The notes under the pieces are model-generated. The model was not told the DNA's origin and made no database searches. It worked only from the letters and a program-made list of their open reading frames with translations. From the NCBI GenBank assembly GCA_020064725.1, contig JAGTWJ010000019.1, positions 3,782,001 to 3,846,000 of the forward strand: a DNA stretch of 64,000 nucleotides, in the 5' to 3' direction. The position numbers and the translations under genes were made by a program. Shown here one piece after another: positions 24,788-37,430 of this stretch (position 1 is the first letter of the stretch; every line of letters begins with the position of its first letter). This stretch comes from Drechslerella dactyloides. Lineage: Eukaryota; Ascomycota; Orbiliomycetes; Orbiliales; Orbiliaceae.

Positions 24788-27248
24788 ATGACCGGAGCCC
24801 AGACCCAATCGCGCCGGACCAACCTGGTTCAGGAACGTAAATACAAATGTGCGTACTGTGCCCGAGCCTTCAGCAGGTCGGAGCACAGAAGTCGGCACGA
24901 GCGATCCCGTGAGTAGACACTACCCGCAACTCCATCTTCCTCTTTGACCGGTTGACTGATTCTTTTTCTCCACAGATACCAAAGAGCGCCCCTTCAAATG
25001 CCTGAAGTGTCGAAGCACCTTTGTCCGGAGAGATCTGTTATTGCGACACGATAGGACTGTCCACGCAAAGGATGGCGGCATCCCTCTCACAAGCGAGGGA
25101 AAGAGGAAACCCCAGAACAAGGCCGCAGCCGCCCAAGCCCCACCGTCGAAGAAGACTCGAATCGCTCTCGAGCCTGCCACTCTTGAACACCTAGAAAACA
25201 ACGACGACCTTGAGCAAGCCGCTGCCCTGATAACTGAACTTCACCACGCTGCCAATGCCATTCTTGTCAGGCAAGAAGAGTCCATGATGGAAGAGAAACT
25301 TGCCATGGTCGCCCACCCAGAATTGCCGGTCTTCGATCGCGCTCCCTATCCGTCTCTGGCCCATGTTCCCTGGGAGTCTCCAGCAACTCCAAGCGATTGC
25401 GAACCCATCATGAGATCTGCCAGCCAGACTTCGTACTCGAACTGGGACTCGGAACACCAACAGGATTCTCTTCCAAGCTCTCATCTTTCTCCTAGCCGGA
25501 CTTCCTCCAAGACATCCAACAGCCAGGCACTAGCTCCTAGATCTGTGTCTCCTTATCCCTATCCGGCCGGCCCATACCCAGAGTCTGTCCACTCAACGTC
25601 CAGCACTTCTGCTTGCTCGCCTCTTGCGCCTCCCCAGGTCACCTCGGACGACGAAAGGGCCCAGATCATGACTAATATCAGAGACATTGACATCGAAGGT
25701 ACTGTTTCTAACAGCTTCAAGCTTCCGAGTAAAAGTGCCTTGAACCGATATCTCTCTGCATATTTCAATCTGTTCCATCATCATTTCCCGTTCCTGCATC
25801 CGGCTACATTCAGACCCAGCAGAGCTTCTTCGCCTCTGCTTCTGGCTGTTCTTTCAATTGGCGCGTTGTACACTTTCGAAAGAGAGCAAGGGTGCATGCT
25901 GCACGTCGCTTCCAAGATTCTTGCCACCAACTGCCTGAGCCGTGATCAGCGCTTCAGTTCGAGAAAGTGTCCTCTGTGGAACACCCAAACCACACTGTTG
26001 AACATGATCTTTGCTAGCTGGAGCGGAGACGCCTCTGGCCTGGAGTGGGCATGCTCTGTCAAGGGCCTTCTTGTCAACATGGTATCAGGAGGCCGCTATG
26101 AACTTCAGCACAAGTGCGATCAGCGCGGTTCTGAAATCCCTTCTGTCGAAGACTGGATCGAAGAAGAAGGAGCCAAACGGACCTTCTTCTCCGTTTACAC
26201 CTTCTTTGGTCTCTTGACCATGACCTTCAATCACACCCCAGTGATCTGCAACAATGAGCTCGAGTCTCTTTCTCTCCCGTGCTCAGAGTCTCTCTGGAAC
26301 CTTGACTATTCAGACGAGCAAGCCTGGAGGGAGCAGTTCCTGACGAGCCCCACTCCATCCTTCAAGGAAGCACACAACAGCCTGTTCAAGGGAGAGATCC
26401 CACGATACAGTGCCTTCGGTGCAAGAATCATGATCAACGCACTTTTCCTTGAAGTCTGGCAGGTCAAGAGAACCCCAGACGGCCTCAGCAACCTTGTTGC
26501 AGAGTACAAAGATAAGCTTCACGTGGCGCTCGAAACGTGGCAAAAGTCCGTGGACTACTGCACATCGGAAACGATGATCGTGTCCTTGAACGCTCCTCAA
26601 CGTGGGCCTCCTCTCCTGTTCAACGCAATGGCGATGTATCGAGCTACTTGCGCTCGTCTCGAAGTTGATTTCATGAGCATCCAGGAGGCACTTCGCTACC
26701 ACGTACCAGAGGAGGTGGCTAGTACCATGAAACCCGCCCGTAACTTGATCCCTCGCTCACCTGCGATGACGAAGGTTATCCAGCTGTGTTTCGAGTGCTT
26801 TCAGATACCGGCTCTCATGGGTATTAGGCTCTTTGCCAAATCATCGGCGCTTAACTGGAGCCCTGAACACATTCTGTTTGGCTTCGATCTGATGCTTATC
26901 CTTACTCTGTGGCTGAACCGTCTGGAGCAGGAAAGTGAGACGTGCCCTCCCACCAGAGAGGAAGCCGCAATGCTTGAAAAGATCCGGGATCTCTTCGATG
27001 AGGATTCCGTTGAATGTGGATCTAGACTCAGCGTTGCTGTTTCCCGCATCTGGGGAGGCATGCTTGCCGAGGTCGTCGTCTGGGGCATCACCCGTGTCAT
27101 CGGCGAGGCCTTCGATCTCCTTTCCCAAACCCTCTATGACGATGATGAGACTGGTTCCATGACATCTACCAGCACAACCTCCACCACCCCTGAGGTTTGC
27201 TCGCCCGCCGCAGACTACGACGACATGGACGTCGCGGTCGAGCACTAA
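24788..27248 (+). CDS. C2H2 zinc finger plus fungal-specific transcription factor (Adr1/Rsf2/Klf1-like)
   Basis: This is a DNA-binding regulator. Two exons (24788-24908, 24976-27248) encode 797 residues. The intron lies inside the linker between fingers. Finger 1 uses Cys21, Cys24, His37, His41. Finger 2 uses Cys49, Cys52, His65, His70 (C-X2-C-X12-H-X3/4-H). The linker HTKERPFKC is canonical and tandem, as in yeast Adr1 and Rsf2 and fission-yeast Klf1. A basic stretch follows (GKRKPQNK), then about 200 Ser/Pro-rich residues. The fungal_trans middle homology region runs from about residue 294 (AYFNLFHHHFPFLHP) to about 560. The acidic C-terminal tail is rich in Asp, Ser and Thr. Which genes it controls cannot be read here. 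Gene deserts on both sides suit a complexly regulated developmental or metabolic factor, which is inference. Confidence 0.92.
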
Positions 27249-28330
27249 AGAGCAAAACAAACAATCTGTTCCAGCAAGCATTTTCTTTTTCACATCATTA
27301 CATACTAATTTTATATCCCTTTTTAATCCTGCAATGGCTTTGGAAAAATTCTCTTGTCAGAATACTTTTTCAGCTTGAGTTTTTGTCATTTGTTTTTGGG
27401 TGGGTTCAAAAAATCGGTGACGAAGTTACGACCATTTCCTTTTTATCTCGTGCGTTTATGCGTTACGCCGCTACGACTCTTTGCATTTTTTGCGCGTCTC
27501 AAAGATTTCATTTAGCCTCACGGCGACACCGATACCTCTCTAATGATTATACCTTAATTTTATAATACAGTTTGTCGGTTGTTTCTTGCAAGTTCAGCAG
27601 CACTGTACCATGAGCACTGCTTTGCTTCGCTCTTCTCAAAGAATTTTTTTCTCAATTTTTTCCCGCGGTATCAATTTTTTAGCAGCACAATTCTCTCGCT
27701 TTTGCGAAGTTTTATTCATTCGCTTTAAGTTTTTGTTCTGGTTTCTGGCCCTTGGATGTCCCTTTTCTTCTTTTCTGTGTTACAGGGCGGCGTATATACT
27801 ACTTGTAGTAATAACTCGGTCGTCGGTTGGTTATCAAGGGCAAGAGGGGAAAGAGGGAGAGGTATCCGGTGCTACAGTACACAATTGCTTGATTTTTTGT
27901 TCTTGCTTGGGAAGCCCAGCCATCCATTCACATCTACACAAAACAAAAGAAATCCCAGAAAAAAAAAAATGGACACAAATCAATTGCTTTTGATTCAATC
28001 CTTGACTTTTTGACTGACTGATTGACTGATTCATGCTTTTACTTTACTGACTCGACTGACTGATATACTTCGTTGACTTGATTCTATTTTCTTCCTGACT
28101 ATCTTTTTAACATGTCGCTCTTTTCTACAATATCGACTTACATACAAATGTGTCGATTCGCTTTCACTGTCAAGTTCGCGAATTCGTTTCATGCACATGT
28201 TTATAGACCTTCAGCTTGAACTACTATCACTAGCAAATACATGCATGTTTTATCAAATATACAAACACTTTACCATTGATTCACTTGGGACCTTTGATCT
28301 ATCTGGCTTCTGAGTAGCTGCGTCGATATC
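27249..28330 (+). other. T-rich 3' flank of the transcription factor gene
   Basis: This is a long T-rich tract with many TTTTT runs and a local GACTGACTGATT tandem (about 28010-28060). It probably includes the 3' untranslated region. Frames inside are short and hydrophobic or low complexity, with no family motif. Confidence 0.5.
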
Positions 28331-28357
28331 GCTGAACCACCACGCTATCTGATCTGA

Positions 28358-28414
28358 TGGCGCCTGTCCGGCCCTCGGGCCATGGCGCCAGCTACACCCG
28401 GACAGGAATTTCCT
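28358..28414. repeat. Compound inverted repeat
   Basis: The 9-base arms CCTGTCCGG (28363-28371) and CCGGACAGG (28398-28406) are exact reverse complements. Nested within and overlapping are two GGCGCC palindromes (28359-28364, 28384-28389) and the perfect palindrome GGCCC-TC-GGGCC. It is followed by the palindrome AGGAATTTCCT (28404-28414). Confidence 0.75.
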
Positions 28415-31400
28415 GAGCTCCATTCTACATAGCTTCGCGGTGCAGTCGTCTATGAGGGAATTTCCGGAATCTTTCTTCTACGGTATGGATGTATGCATCC
28501 TATTACCTGGAACCCTCGAAAATTGCTGCCAAAGTACATAGGTAGCCTATATGCTTCTGCTGAATTTTGTATGTAACGCACCAAGCCCGGAATCCGACCT
28601 ACACTCCGAACGAAGCTTTCTACATGCATACGCGAATATAATAGCGAGCTCGAGGGCGACTTGCTCGAATATCGAGGGAAAGGTGTGTCGACATACGCAC
28701 TGCGCGTACATACATGCCGTCCACATGACGTCGAGACGAAAACAGGCAAGCATCTCATACATTACAATATCCAGTACGTTGAATGCCCGCACACCAGCCG
28801 ATGCACCATCTGTTCCCCTTCGATTGGCTCTGGGAATATTGCCGGAGCCGGGCGTATCAAGCATCACACGCCCCATCTGCGCCTCCTGCACTGCAGGTAG
28901 GCTAATCTTAACGGATGGCGCGATTGCTGGTACGTACTCATTGTCAATGCTGTTTGCTCTTTCCTACGCGCAAGTTTGCAAGGCCGCCTCCGATTGTGTA
29001 TGCTGTCCACAGTGCTAGCTCTGGAGACGGTGCCATTTTGGGTAATCGATGTCGACGGGGTCGATAAAGTAGAGAAACACTGGTAGGCGCCGGTGGATGG
29101 GTGGTAACGTTGGACGCCTACGCATCTGACCTTCGGCACCAGACGTGTGTCTACCATCGATTGTAGGTGGCCAGGGCTTTTTTTGGCAACATGTCTGATG
29201 GAGAGCAAATTAGATGGCTTGTTGATGAACATCCGTCCAACATGCTAGCTTCTTTCTTCTGCTTCCTCCGGCCCTCCTTTCCTGGGCAGCTGGCTGGCTG
29301 GGCTCGGTAGGCGCACCGCCTTTGATGCAATGTAATGTCTACCTGAGTTTAGCGGCCGAAGCTCAAACGCTTTCGACGCGCAGCCGGACGATGCGGTTTT
29401 GGAAGCCGTAATTTCATTGGGCTGTCGGTCCTCGGGGCATCTCCGAACGCGAACGGAGGGCGGTACTTGTCGAAATACAGGTCAGTTGGCAGGGGAAGTC
29501 GACGGTTCCCGGTCACATTGCTGGCTGGATGATTGGATCATGGTATTATTTTGTTCCAGACGGCTTGCGCTTACGTTTGTGCCACGAATTCGCGAAGCGA
29601 AATATTTCGAGACTGCGGCTTTTTGATCAAACAACGTGAATAGAAACCCCTGTACGCATTTCCGCATTTCCGCATATTCGCCATGTAGATGGAAGCTTGA
29701 GCGCGTCGACCGTTTGCCTGGCGGACAGCCATGAGGAATGGGGAATGTGCAGACGAAGCGAGGAACAGAACAGGTTCATGAAGCGTGGGGGTTAACTGGC
29801 ATCTGGACAAACTTTTCTTGCCATCCAGACCAGAATACGAGTGTCTCTGAAGTTGACCTGCTCGGCCACGCATGCACGCAAGAGACAGAAAAGAAAAATA
29901 CAAAAGAGTACAGGATTTCATCGAAATGCGGTCAAAACTTCTCGATTTGTCCAAGAGGGCTCCAGCTAGTGTCCTGCAACTGCAGCCCACATCTTGCAAT
30001 GCGGGACCTCAAGGTTTCCCCATGTTTGGGTGCGTAGTGGGACACCAATGAAATGAGATACCCACGGAATTGGGAACGTGGGCACTGAGATGCAAACCGC
30101 CAGGAGGCTAGCAGGGGTTTACTTTTTGAATGAGCGGTGGTACGGTGGGGACCTGGATGGACAGACAACGGTACAAGTACCTTTACAATACCATTCTACC
30201 CTTAGGCATCATTGTACCGGGCCTTTACTCGCTCGCTCGCTCGGTGCGCTGTGGTGTGCCTTGAGCTCGCGAGATGCAGCAGCATATGTAATGTAAGGTC
30301 ATGTAATGTAATGTACGTCCATGCATGCAAATGAAGAAATTTTTCCTTTCTGGAGTCGATAGGAAAGACATCAGTGGGGCCAGCCGGCCGGCAGCTAGCT
30401 ACCAAGTGATTAGCTTGTTTCCGAGGAGGCCTCGACATTACAGTATCTAGGTATCGACGCACATTGCATCACATGCGCGTTACATGCGAGAGAGGTACCG
30501 ATTTGAATATTTCCTGGTGGGGAGGAAAAGAAAATTTTAATATTTCTTGGAAACCTCGCATGAAAGAAAAAAAAAATCGTGGTGCATGGATCAAATCTAC
30601 GAACGTACAGTGCGTCTGGTAACTGAGAACCCAGTGAAGGTGGATTGATCGATCAATCAATTGCGTGACGAGCATCTCATCGGAAGAGCCTCGGGGTTAC
30701 CTTTATTTGGTTCCTGTAGACGAAAATATCGATTTGGAAGGTCGGCTTCACACGCGCATTTAGATGCAGTTGGAGGTGTTCGCTCATGGTGGGATGTTAA
30801 CTTTGCACAAGAAAAAGCCGAGTGCAGAGCGCCCGCTATCGTAAAAGGAACAAGAGCGCGGTGCAGCCCGGCGGCCTAGCTAGCTCCAAACCTTACACAA
30901 GGAATCGTTCGGGGCAGGTAATATCACGTCGCACAGAGAGCAAAAAGGAAGTCATCTGGAAGGAAGGGCAACTCGTTAGGTGACCCATCCGCCATGCGTA
31001 TGCAAATGCTATTTTACCCGAATGCTCACAATTATTTATTGGTGGCAAGGCGACATTTTTGGGCAAAACCTACAGCTACGTGTCTGAAATTTTGCGCTGT
31101 TCGTGTTCCAGACGTACATTACATTACCTGCATGTATGGGCATATGCAGACCCAGGTCTACGAGTATTTTACTTCCATGCAGGAATCGAAACTTGAGCTC
31201 TCAGAGCTATTCCTAGTAGCTAATCGAGCTCTTAGCTCCCTGGCAGCCGAGCTGGCAGAGCGGACGTGCACTCCGCCCGTCTCACCATACTTAGTACGTC
31301 TCGGTAACGGACACCATGCGGATAGATCTCGCCGGGCGGAACCACCACGGTTCATCGAGCGGTCTTAGAGGGGATCTCGATCCGCACAACCTGGGCGAAC

Positions 31401-34080
31401 AATCGCGACCACGTCAATGGTTACACGCAAGAAAACGAATCGAGGTATGGGGCGCTGGTGGCCATGTCTGAGCTTAGCTAAGGCGGCTGCCGGTGCAAGG
31501 CAAGGTCTACCGGGGCGCCTCGTTCTGAGACCGCTGGCGGAGGGCATGTCCGAGACGCTGACAACGTATCTTCCATCTCTTCTGAAACTTCGGGCACACT
31601 TCTCGATACGGAAGAGCAGGATAGGCATGCCGAGCCATATCCTGGGGGGAAGTTAACGAGTTTCGTATCAGGGTTCTTTGTTGGATGTGTTGGACCAGCG
31701 TCGAATTGGAAGGATTGTTGGATCGACCACATCGACAACGCAGCGATTAGAGTCTGTGTTACGTAGCTGACGGCTTCGGGCTGAGGATTATAAATTAGAT
31801 TCCGATGGGGTCGGCTTATTGGCTGACAAGCAATCTGAATTTGGCCACGGAGCTCGACCGGTATTCTGGCTGCCGTATTAGCTGCCTGGAGTGTTATATT
31901 ACTGGCGTGACGGGTAAAGCCACACGAGGGTTCGACGACCTTGCCGACATGCAGATGGCATGGACTGTAATATTGGCTTATATGTTATAGCGTATATCTG
32001 GTTAATATCTAGAATGCATAATTGGAACTTCGGGTTACACGTGAAACTGGTGCAATTGCAATGCAATGCATAAGCATACATTTATCGGGGCGTTTATGCG
32101 TTCCGAATTAGCTGTAAAGCTGCACAGACCAATTGCTCTACGGGGAATATGCACCCGAAACGTCGTGATCGCGGGAGCGGGGTAGCAATACGCAGGTAAA
32201 GGCATATACCGGAACGAGCTGAGACGTTTTATGAGTCGTCGTATAGTACTGAAGACATTATTGTCTACCAATGAAACAAAGGCATTCGAAATGAAGCAAC
32301 TTGGTGGGTGAATGTGTGGAGTTATAAAATTACGGTTAGACATCCGAGGATCCGTCTGTTGCAGTCCATAGGATGTAATGCGCTAGACGTCGAGTGACCT
32401 TCCGAAACGGCTGAAGCTTTCTCCGCTCTGTGGATATGGGGTTAGTGCTGGTCTAAGTCTATCGCCTAAGCACAAATTAGCCACTAGAAGACTAGGCTCT
32501 GCCCCTCATGGCCGTTATACGTTAGAACTATCATTGCGGGGTAGTCAAAGAATTAGATACTTGAGTATTCAATATCGTGAATCGCTTGTAGCCTAGTAGT
32601 TGGTCTGGTTTTTGATATTCGTCTTCAGCTCGCTTTTCGGATATTCACCGGGAGTGGGCCGTGAGACCCCGCGGTTCTGCCATTAGCTTAAATCCGGGGA
32701 TTCCGGAATCGAGAAAGCCGGAAAACTAACGACAAATTGAGCGTTAATCTTGACGCCATACGTGTTACTCGTGGCAGCCTGGGTTCGGATAGTCCCGTGC
32801 ACTCCGGCATATATGTGCAATTATCCGTATTATTAAACGGTAAAAGGTGGCTCTGGGGGGGTCGATCAGGTGTACTGGCAACCGTTGAAGGGTCAAAAAA
32901 CATCAGACAGTCGATGACGTTTACACATGATATGCACTGCAGGAGGTAGTCTCGCGGGGACTCAAGGTCAGTCCAAGGTGTACTTCTGGATCTGGCGAGT
33001 CGCGATATCGATACGACGGAGATCTCGCTGTCGAAGAGTTCAGACATGTAATCGGATCAGCCTGTGCCCATTTCAAATGATGCACACAATGCGTGTGCTA
33101 CCCCGCCCTCCCTGCCACAGAGTTCCTCGTCTTGCAATAGACAAAGCATGTAAATCTGGCCAGATTGAGGAGCCCGTCGACAGATGTTGCATTCCGGCGC
33201 GTTGCCCGTCTGCAGTCGACAGCCGTATTCGCTGGCACTTCATGCCGGTGGAGAACCCGGCTGATGCCAACGGTGTTAGCGCCTCCGCGGATCCGGATAA
33301 GATACTGGATTTGGCACCGGAGACCTCAAGGTGGCTTCATGGAAAGCTTCTCGGTGAGAGCTGGGTGACGTTCGAGGAGCTGTGGAATGTAGCCTGTCTG
33401 TATGTGCACATGTGTGTGTACATCTGCAGTACCTACATGCAATCAGTGACCCATGCACGGCAATCACATCTCAGCATTGATAATATGCGGGCTGTTCACT
33501 TGGCTGCCCCACTTGATGGCAGATGACCTCGGTCGAAGGTCATGGTAGGCTGCCCCATCGATTTGCGGAGAGAAAATCCGTCGATATCGGTCTTAATCCG
33601 TCGAGGGTCTTGGCAGCGGTGTTCGCATGCGGTTGGGGGTCTGCCATTGCTTGTTTGGAGGCCTGGTTGGTTTCTTGGGTGCCTGATGGGTCTGGATGAT
33701 TGCGATAGCGGCCGCGCGGGCGCGTCTCAGGCATCAGTAGGTCAGCTGTGTCTGTGTTCTCATATCTTCGATTTGGGACAATGATAGATCAGGTCGAAGG
33801 TGCGGAGAATGCCGGCGGTAAGAGCTAGAGCCCAAGCCAACCTCACAGCACGCCGGCGCGTAGCTCTGATGTTGGGAGACGAAGGCCGCCGCTGGCTCTC
33901 GTCGACGTCAAGATCAGGCCGACGTTGTTCGGCGCGCAACACATCAGGCGTTCGTGTAAGCGTGGGGCCTGGCGCGCGTCGCCCGTCTCGGCTTCCGCGG
34001 TGATAATGTACCATGTCGACATCTGCCCGTAGCGCACGTTTACGGACAGCATCCTCGAATCCACGCCCGCGCCGCCGACC
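28415..34080. other. Second gene desert, no supported gene
   Basis: About 5.7 kb between the transcription factor 3' flank and Vps16. Frames are short and lack motifs. Recurrent ATGTAATGTAATG words occur at 29329 and 30286-30317, and in reverse orientation near 31108. One frame (about 33230-33400, plus) has protein-like composition but no recognisable domain or start. The last 280 bases are GC-rich and open on several frames, and should hold the Vps16 promoter. Confidence 0.5.
30286..30317 (+). repeat. ATGTA-type short tandem repeat
   Basis: Repeated ATGTAATGTA words with one GGTC interruption. Similar words recur elsewhere in both deserts. Confidence 0.75.
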
Positions 34081-37013
34081 ATGGCGTCTGGACTGCCGAA
34101 TCCGACGTCGACGTGGGAGCTTGTGTCTGGACAATACTACCGGAAGTTGACGCTGTTCACCCCCTCCTGGGCGCATGAGGAAGACCTCAACCTCGATGAC
34201 TATCTCGTCGCGGGAGCGCCATTCGGCGGCGCGCTAGGTATGCTCTTCCTTCGCGATGAAGACTCCCCCTGTACTTCGAATCTTGACTGACGAGTCCGCC
34301 GTGCACAGCACTATGGAAGGACCCCCGAAAGTTCCATACCTACCAGGGCGTACAGTCGGCAAAGCCAAGCATCACCATCTGTAACCTTGCCGGTGGCCTC
34401 CTACGTCGAATAACGGTAAGATGTCTGTCTCTCGGCGACATCTGAGCTTTGGAATAGGGCGTTCGAGCGCTGACGCCGTGTAGTGGGATAGAGGACCGAT
34501 ACAAGCGATAGGATGGTCAGATGATGAGCACCTGCTTGTTGTGACGGCGGACGGGTCAGTACGCTGCTACTATGACTTCCAAGGGAACTTTACTCAGTTC
34601 TCGCTGGGATCGGTATGGGATATCCCTTCCTGCGGAGCTGGGTGGTGACAACTAACGAGTCTGCGTAGGATGCGGAGGAGCATGGGGTTGTATCTTGCAG
34701 GTTTTGGGGAACCGGCTTCGTGGCGCTCCTCGGGAATAACGCCTTTGTTACGGTCAATCGATATGATGAGCCGCGTCCTCGGCCGCTCGCACTCCCGAAG
34801 CTGCCGTCTCCGGAGTCGAAGATTCACTCGTGGGCAATCATCCCGCCCAACTATTCCGACTCTCGTCATGTCGAAGTGATTATGGCGACGGATCAAACGA
34901 TCCTGATAGTCGATGCCACCGAATCGCAAGATCAAATCCTGCAGAATGGCCCGTTCCACCATATCAGCGTCAGCCCGAACGGTAGCTACGTTGCGCTGTA
35001 CACGGGAGATGGGAAGGTGTGGGTCATAGACGTCAAGTTTCAACAGAAGCTCAGCGAATACGATTCGGGCAAGACGGGCGAGATTCCCATCGACGTTCAG
35101 TGGTGTGGAGTAGATAGCGTGGTGCTGGTCTGGGAAGACGAAGTTCATATGGTCGGCCCCAATGGGGCGGCGTTGAGATGGTATTATGACAACCGAGTGA
35201 ACCTCGTACCGGAGATGGATGGCATCCGGATGATCACAACGGAGAAATGCGAGTTTCTGCAGCGAGTGCCGGGTATAACCCCCTGGTTATCAAATAAGTA
35301 GTATGAACAAGTCTAACGTTCCAATAGATGTCACCAGGTCGATATTCGAATTCGGCTCCTCATCCCCACCAGCCGGATTGCTGGAGGCAGTTGGCCATCT
35401 CGAACGCAAGTCACCGAAAGCAGACGATGCAATCCAACTTATACGCCCAAGTCTACCGGAAGCTGTGGCTGCTTGCGTCCAAGCTGCAGGGCACGAGTTC
35501 GATGTGGGATGGCAGAAACAACTTCTGAAAGCCGCTTCATTTGGAAAGTCCGTGCTAGAGCTCTACAATAGTGACGACTTTGTAGAGATGTGTAAAACAT
35601 TGAGAGTTTTGAACGCTGTCAGATACTACGAAGTCGGGCTCGGCATAACGATGGATCAGCTGGAAAGACTCACGCCCGACAAACTGATCGAACGGCTCGT
35701 TGCGCGGCAGGAGCATCTCCTGGCCCTACGGATATCAGATTACCTCAGTTTGCCAACTGATAAGATATACATACATTGGGCATGTATGAAGGTGAAGCTG
35801 TCTGTCGATGACGAAGATGCGATATGTAAAGATATCGTAGAAAAACTCAAGAACGAAAGAGGAATCGCATACGACGCCATTGCTAAGGCTGCATTTGAGG
35901 AAGGAAGAGGGAGGCTTGCGACACAGGTATGGTCGGAAAGCCTATGCTCTACTCTTTGCAAAGTGGCTAACATGTAGCATGCAGCTGTTAAATCACGAGC
36001 CCAGGGCTGGACGTCAAGTTCCACTTCTCATGAGCATGGAGGAAGATGAGATAGCTCTAGACAAGGCGATAGAAAGTACTGACTCAGATCTTGTTTTCTA
36101 CGTCTTACTGCATCTGAAGAAAAAGTTGCCTGTTGCAACATTCTTCAGGATGATCAACAATCGTCCGGTAGCATACAGCCTCATCGAATCATCGGCCAGG
36201 TATCATGATACAGAGCTCCTGAAGGATCTTTACTACCAGGATGACCGAAAAACAGACGGTGCCAACGTGATTCTGCGAGAGTCGTTATCTCAGGAAGTAA
36301 GTCCCTTTCCCACCCGCTCACGCTCACGACCTCTCACTAACGTGGGTAAAGAACTTCACAACTAGAATCGATAAATTGAAGCTGGCGAGCAAACTGCTCA
36401 AGGACTCCAAGGACCATCTCGTGGAGGCATCTGTATGCGACGAGCTCCGGCCCTACTCGATACGGCACACGATACTAACTTGTTTCTATTATAGGCCCTC
36501 GAAGAAAGCATCCGCCTCTTGACCCTTCAAGAGTCCCTCGAACGCGACATATTTGAAGAGTCCTTCGTCGGCCTTCCGCTCAACGAGACAATCTTCAAAC
36601 TCACTCGTCTAGGTTTTTACCCACGCGCCAACAAAATCCGCGCCGAGTTCAAAATGCCCGACAAGCGCTTCTGGTGGATCAAGTTGCGCGGTCTCGTCGC
36701 GAAGCGGGAGTGGGCCGAGATTGAAGAATGGAGTAAATCAAAATCCTCGCCAATTGGCTGGGAGCCGTTCTTCAACGAATGTCTATCGGCTGGCAATACA
36801 AAGGTTGCCGCAATATTCATACCGAAGTGCAAGAACCTAAATCACACGGAGCGGATAAACATGTGGGTACAGTGCGGGATGATCGTAAAGGCTGGCGAGG
36901 AGGCAGTGACGGCGAGGGATTATCATGCCCTGGAGGCGCTTTTACCAAAGGCGACGGGAGCAGCGGTGCCGGAGATTCAAAGGATGATGCAAAAGCTACG
37001 GCCGTCGAAGTAA
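34081..37013 (+). CDS. vps16: Vps16, core subunit of the CORVET and HOPS tethering complexes
   Basis: Vps16 holds the SM protein Vps33 in the endosome and vacuole tethering complexes. Eight exons (34081-34237, 34309-34415, 34484-34612, 34669-35272, 35328-35926, 35985-36296, 36352-36432, 36495-37013) encode 835 residues, the usual length. The start has a strong ACCATGG context. The N-terminal half is the beta-propeller region (ITWDRGPIQAIGWSDDEHL, SPNGSYVALYTGDGKVWVID). The C-terminal half is the alpha-solenoid Vps16 domain (GRGRLATQLLNHEPRAGRQV, KAIESTDSDLV, SLERDIFEESFVGL). Introns are 51 to 71 nt with good branch points. It converges with the kinesin gene, 417 bases away. Confidence 0.95.
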
Positions 37014-37430
37014 GACTTTATATCATCAGTGCTACCTTTTTCTCTGAGATATAATAGACCTGTTCGTTGGTGCCGCTTTTGGCAGCTCGGATTATATTGA
37101 TATTCAGCATCTAGCCAGATACCACTTTGCGAATTTGATGCACAATACAATTTATTGAAGTCTACGTTTGCTTTTGTATGTTTCCAGATACCGGCCGAGA
37201 ATCCATTCATTAATGCGTCCACAAAACACTTCAAAGAGTGATACCCAAATCCGAATGCCCTGCATCCCTCTGAACTCCACATGCAAAAACAACTACATGT
37301 ATACAATCGTAACAGAATAACAAACTCTGTACTCCTCCATGCCCCCTTCCTGAACATCCAAAATGCAGACATGATACAAAAGAAAGGGTGCCACGACAGG
37401 TAAACACAGGGAAAAGAAGATATTTAATGA
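37014..37430. other. Convergent 3' spacer
   Basis: The shared 3' flank of Vps16 and the kinesin gene is AT-richer than the coding DNA and has no gene. Confidence 0.6.

Noticed and set aside
11815..34080. tRNA or other structured RNA genes in the deserts
   Set aside because: No word close to the GGTTCGAATCC B-box with a matching A-box was found on either strand by eye. A tRNAscan or Rfam run would be decisive.
33760..34176. Minus-strand frames overlapping the Vps16 start
   Set aside because: They overlap the clear Vps16 first exon head-on, are Arg-rich, and the second begins at the same ATG-containing palindrome as Vps16. No family match.
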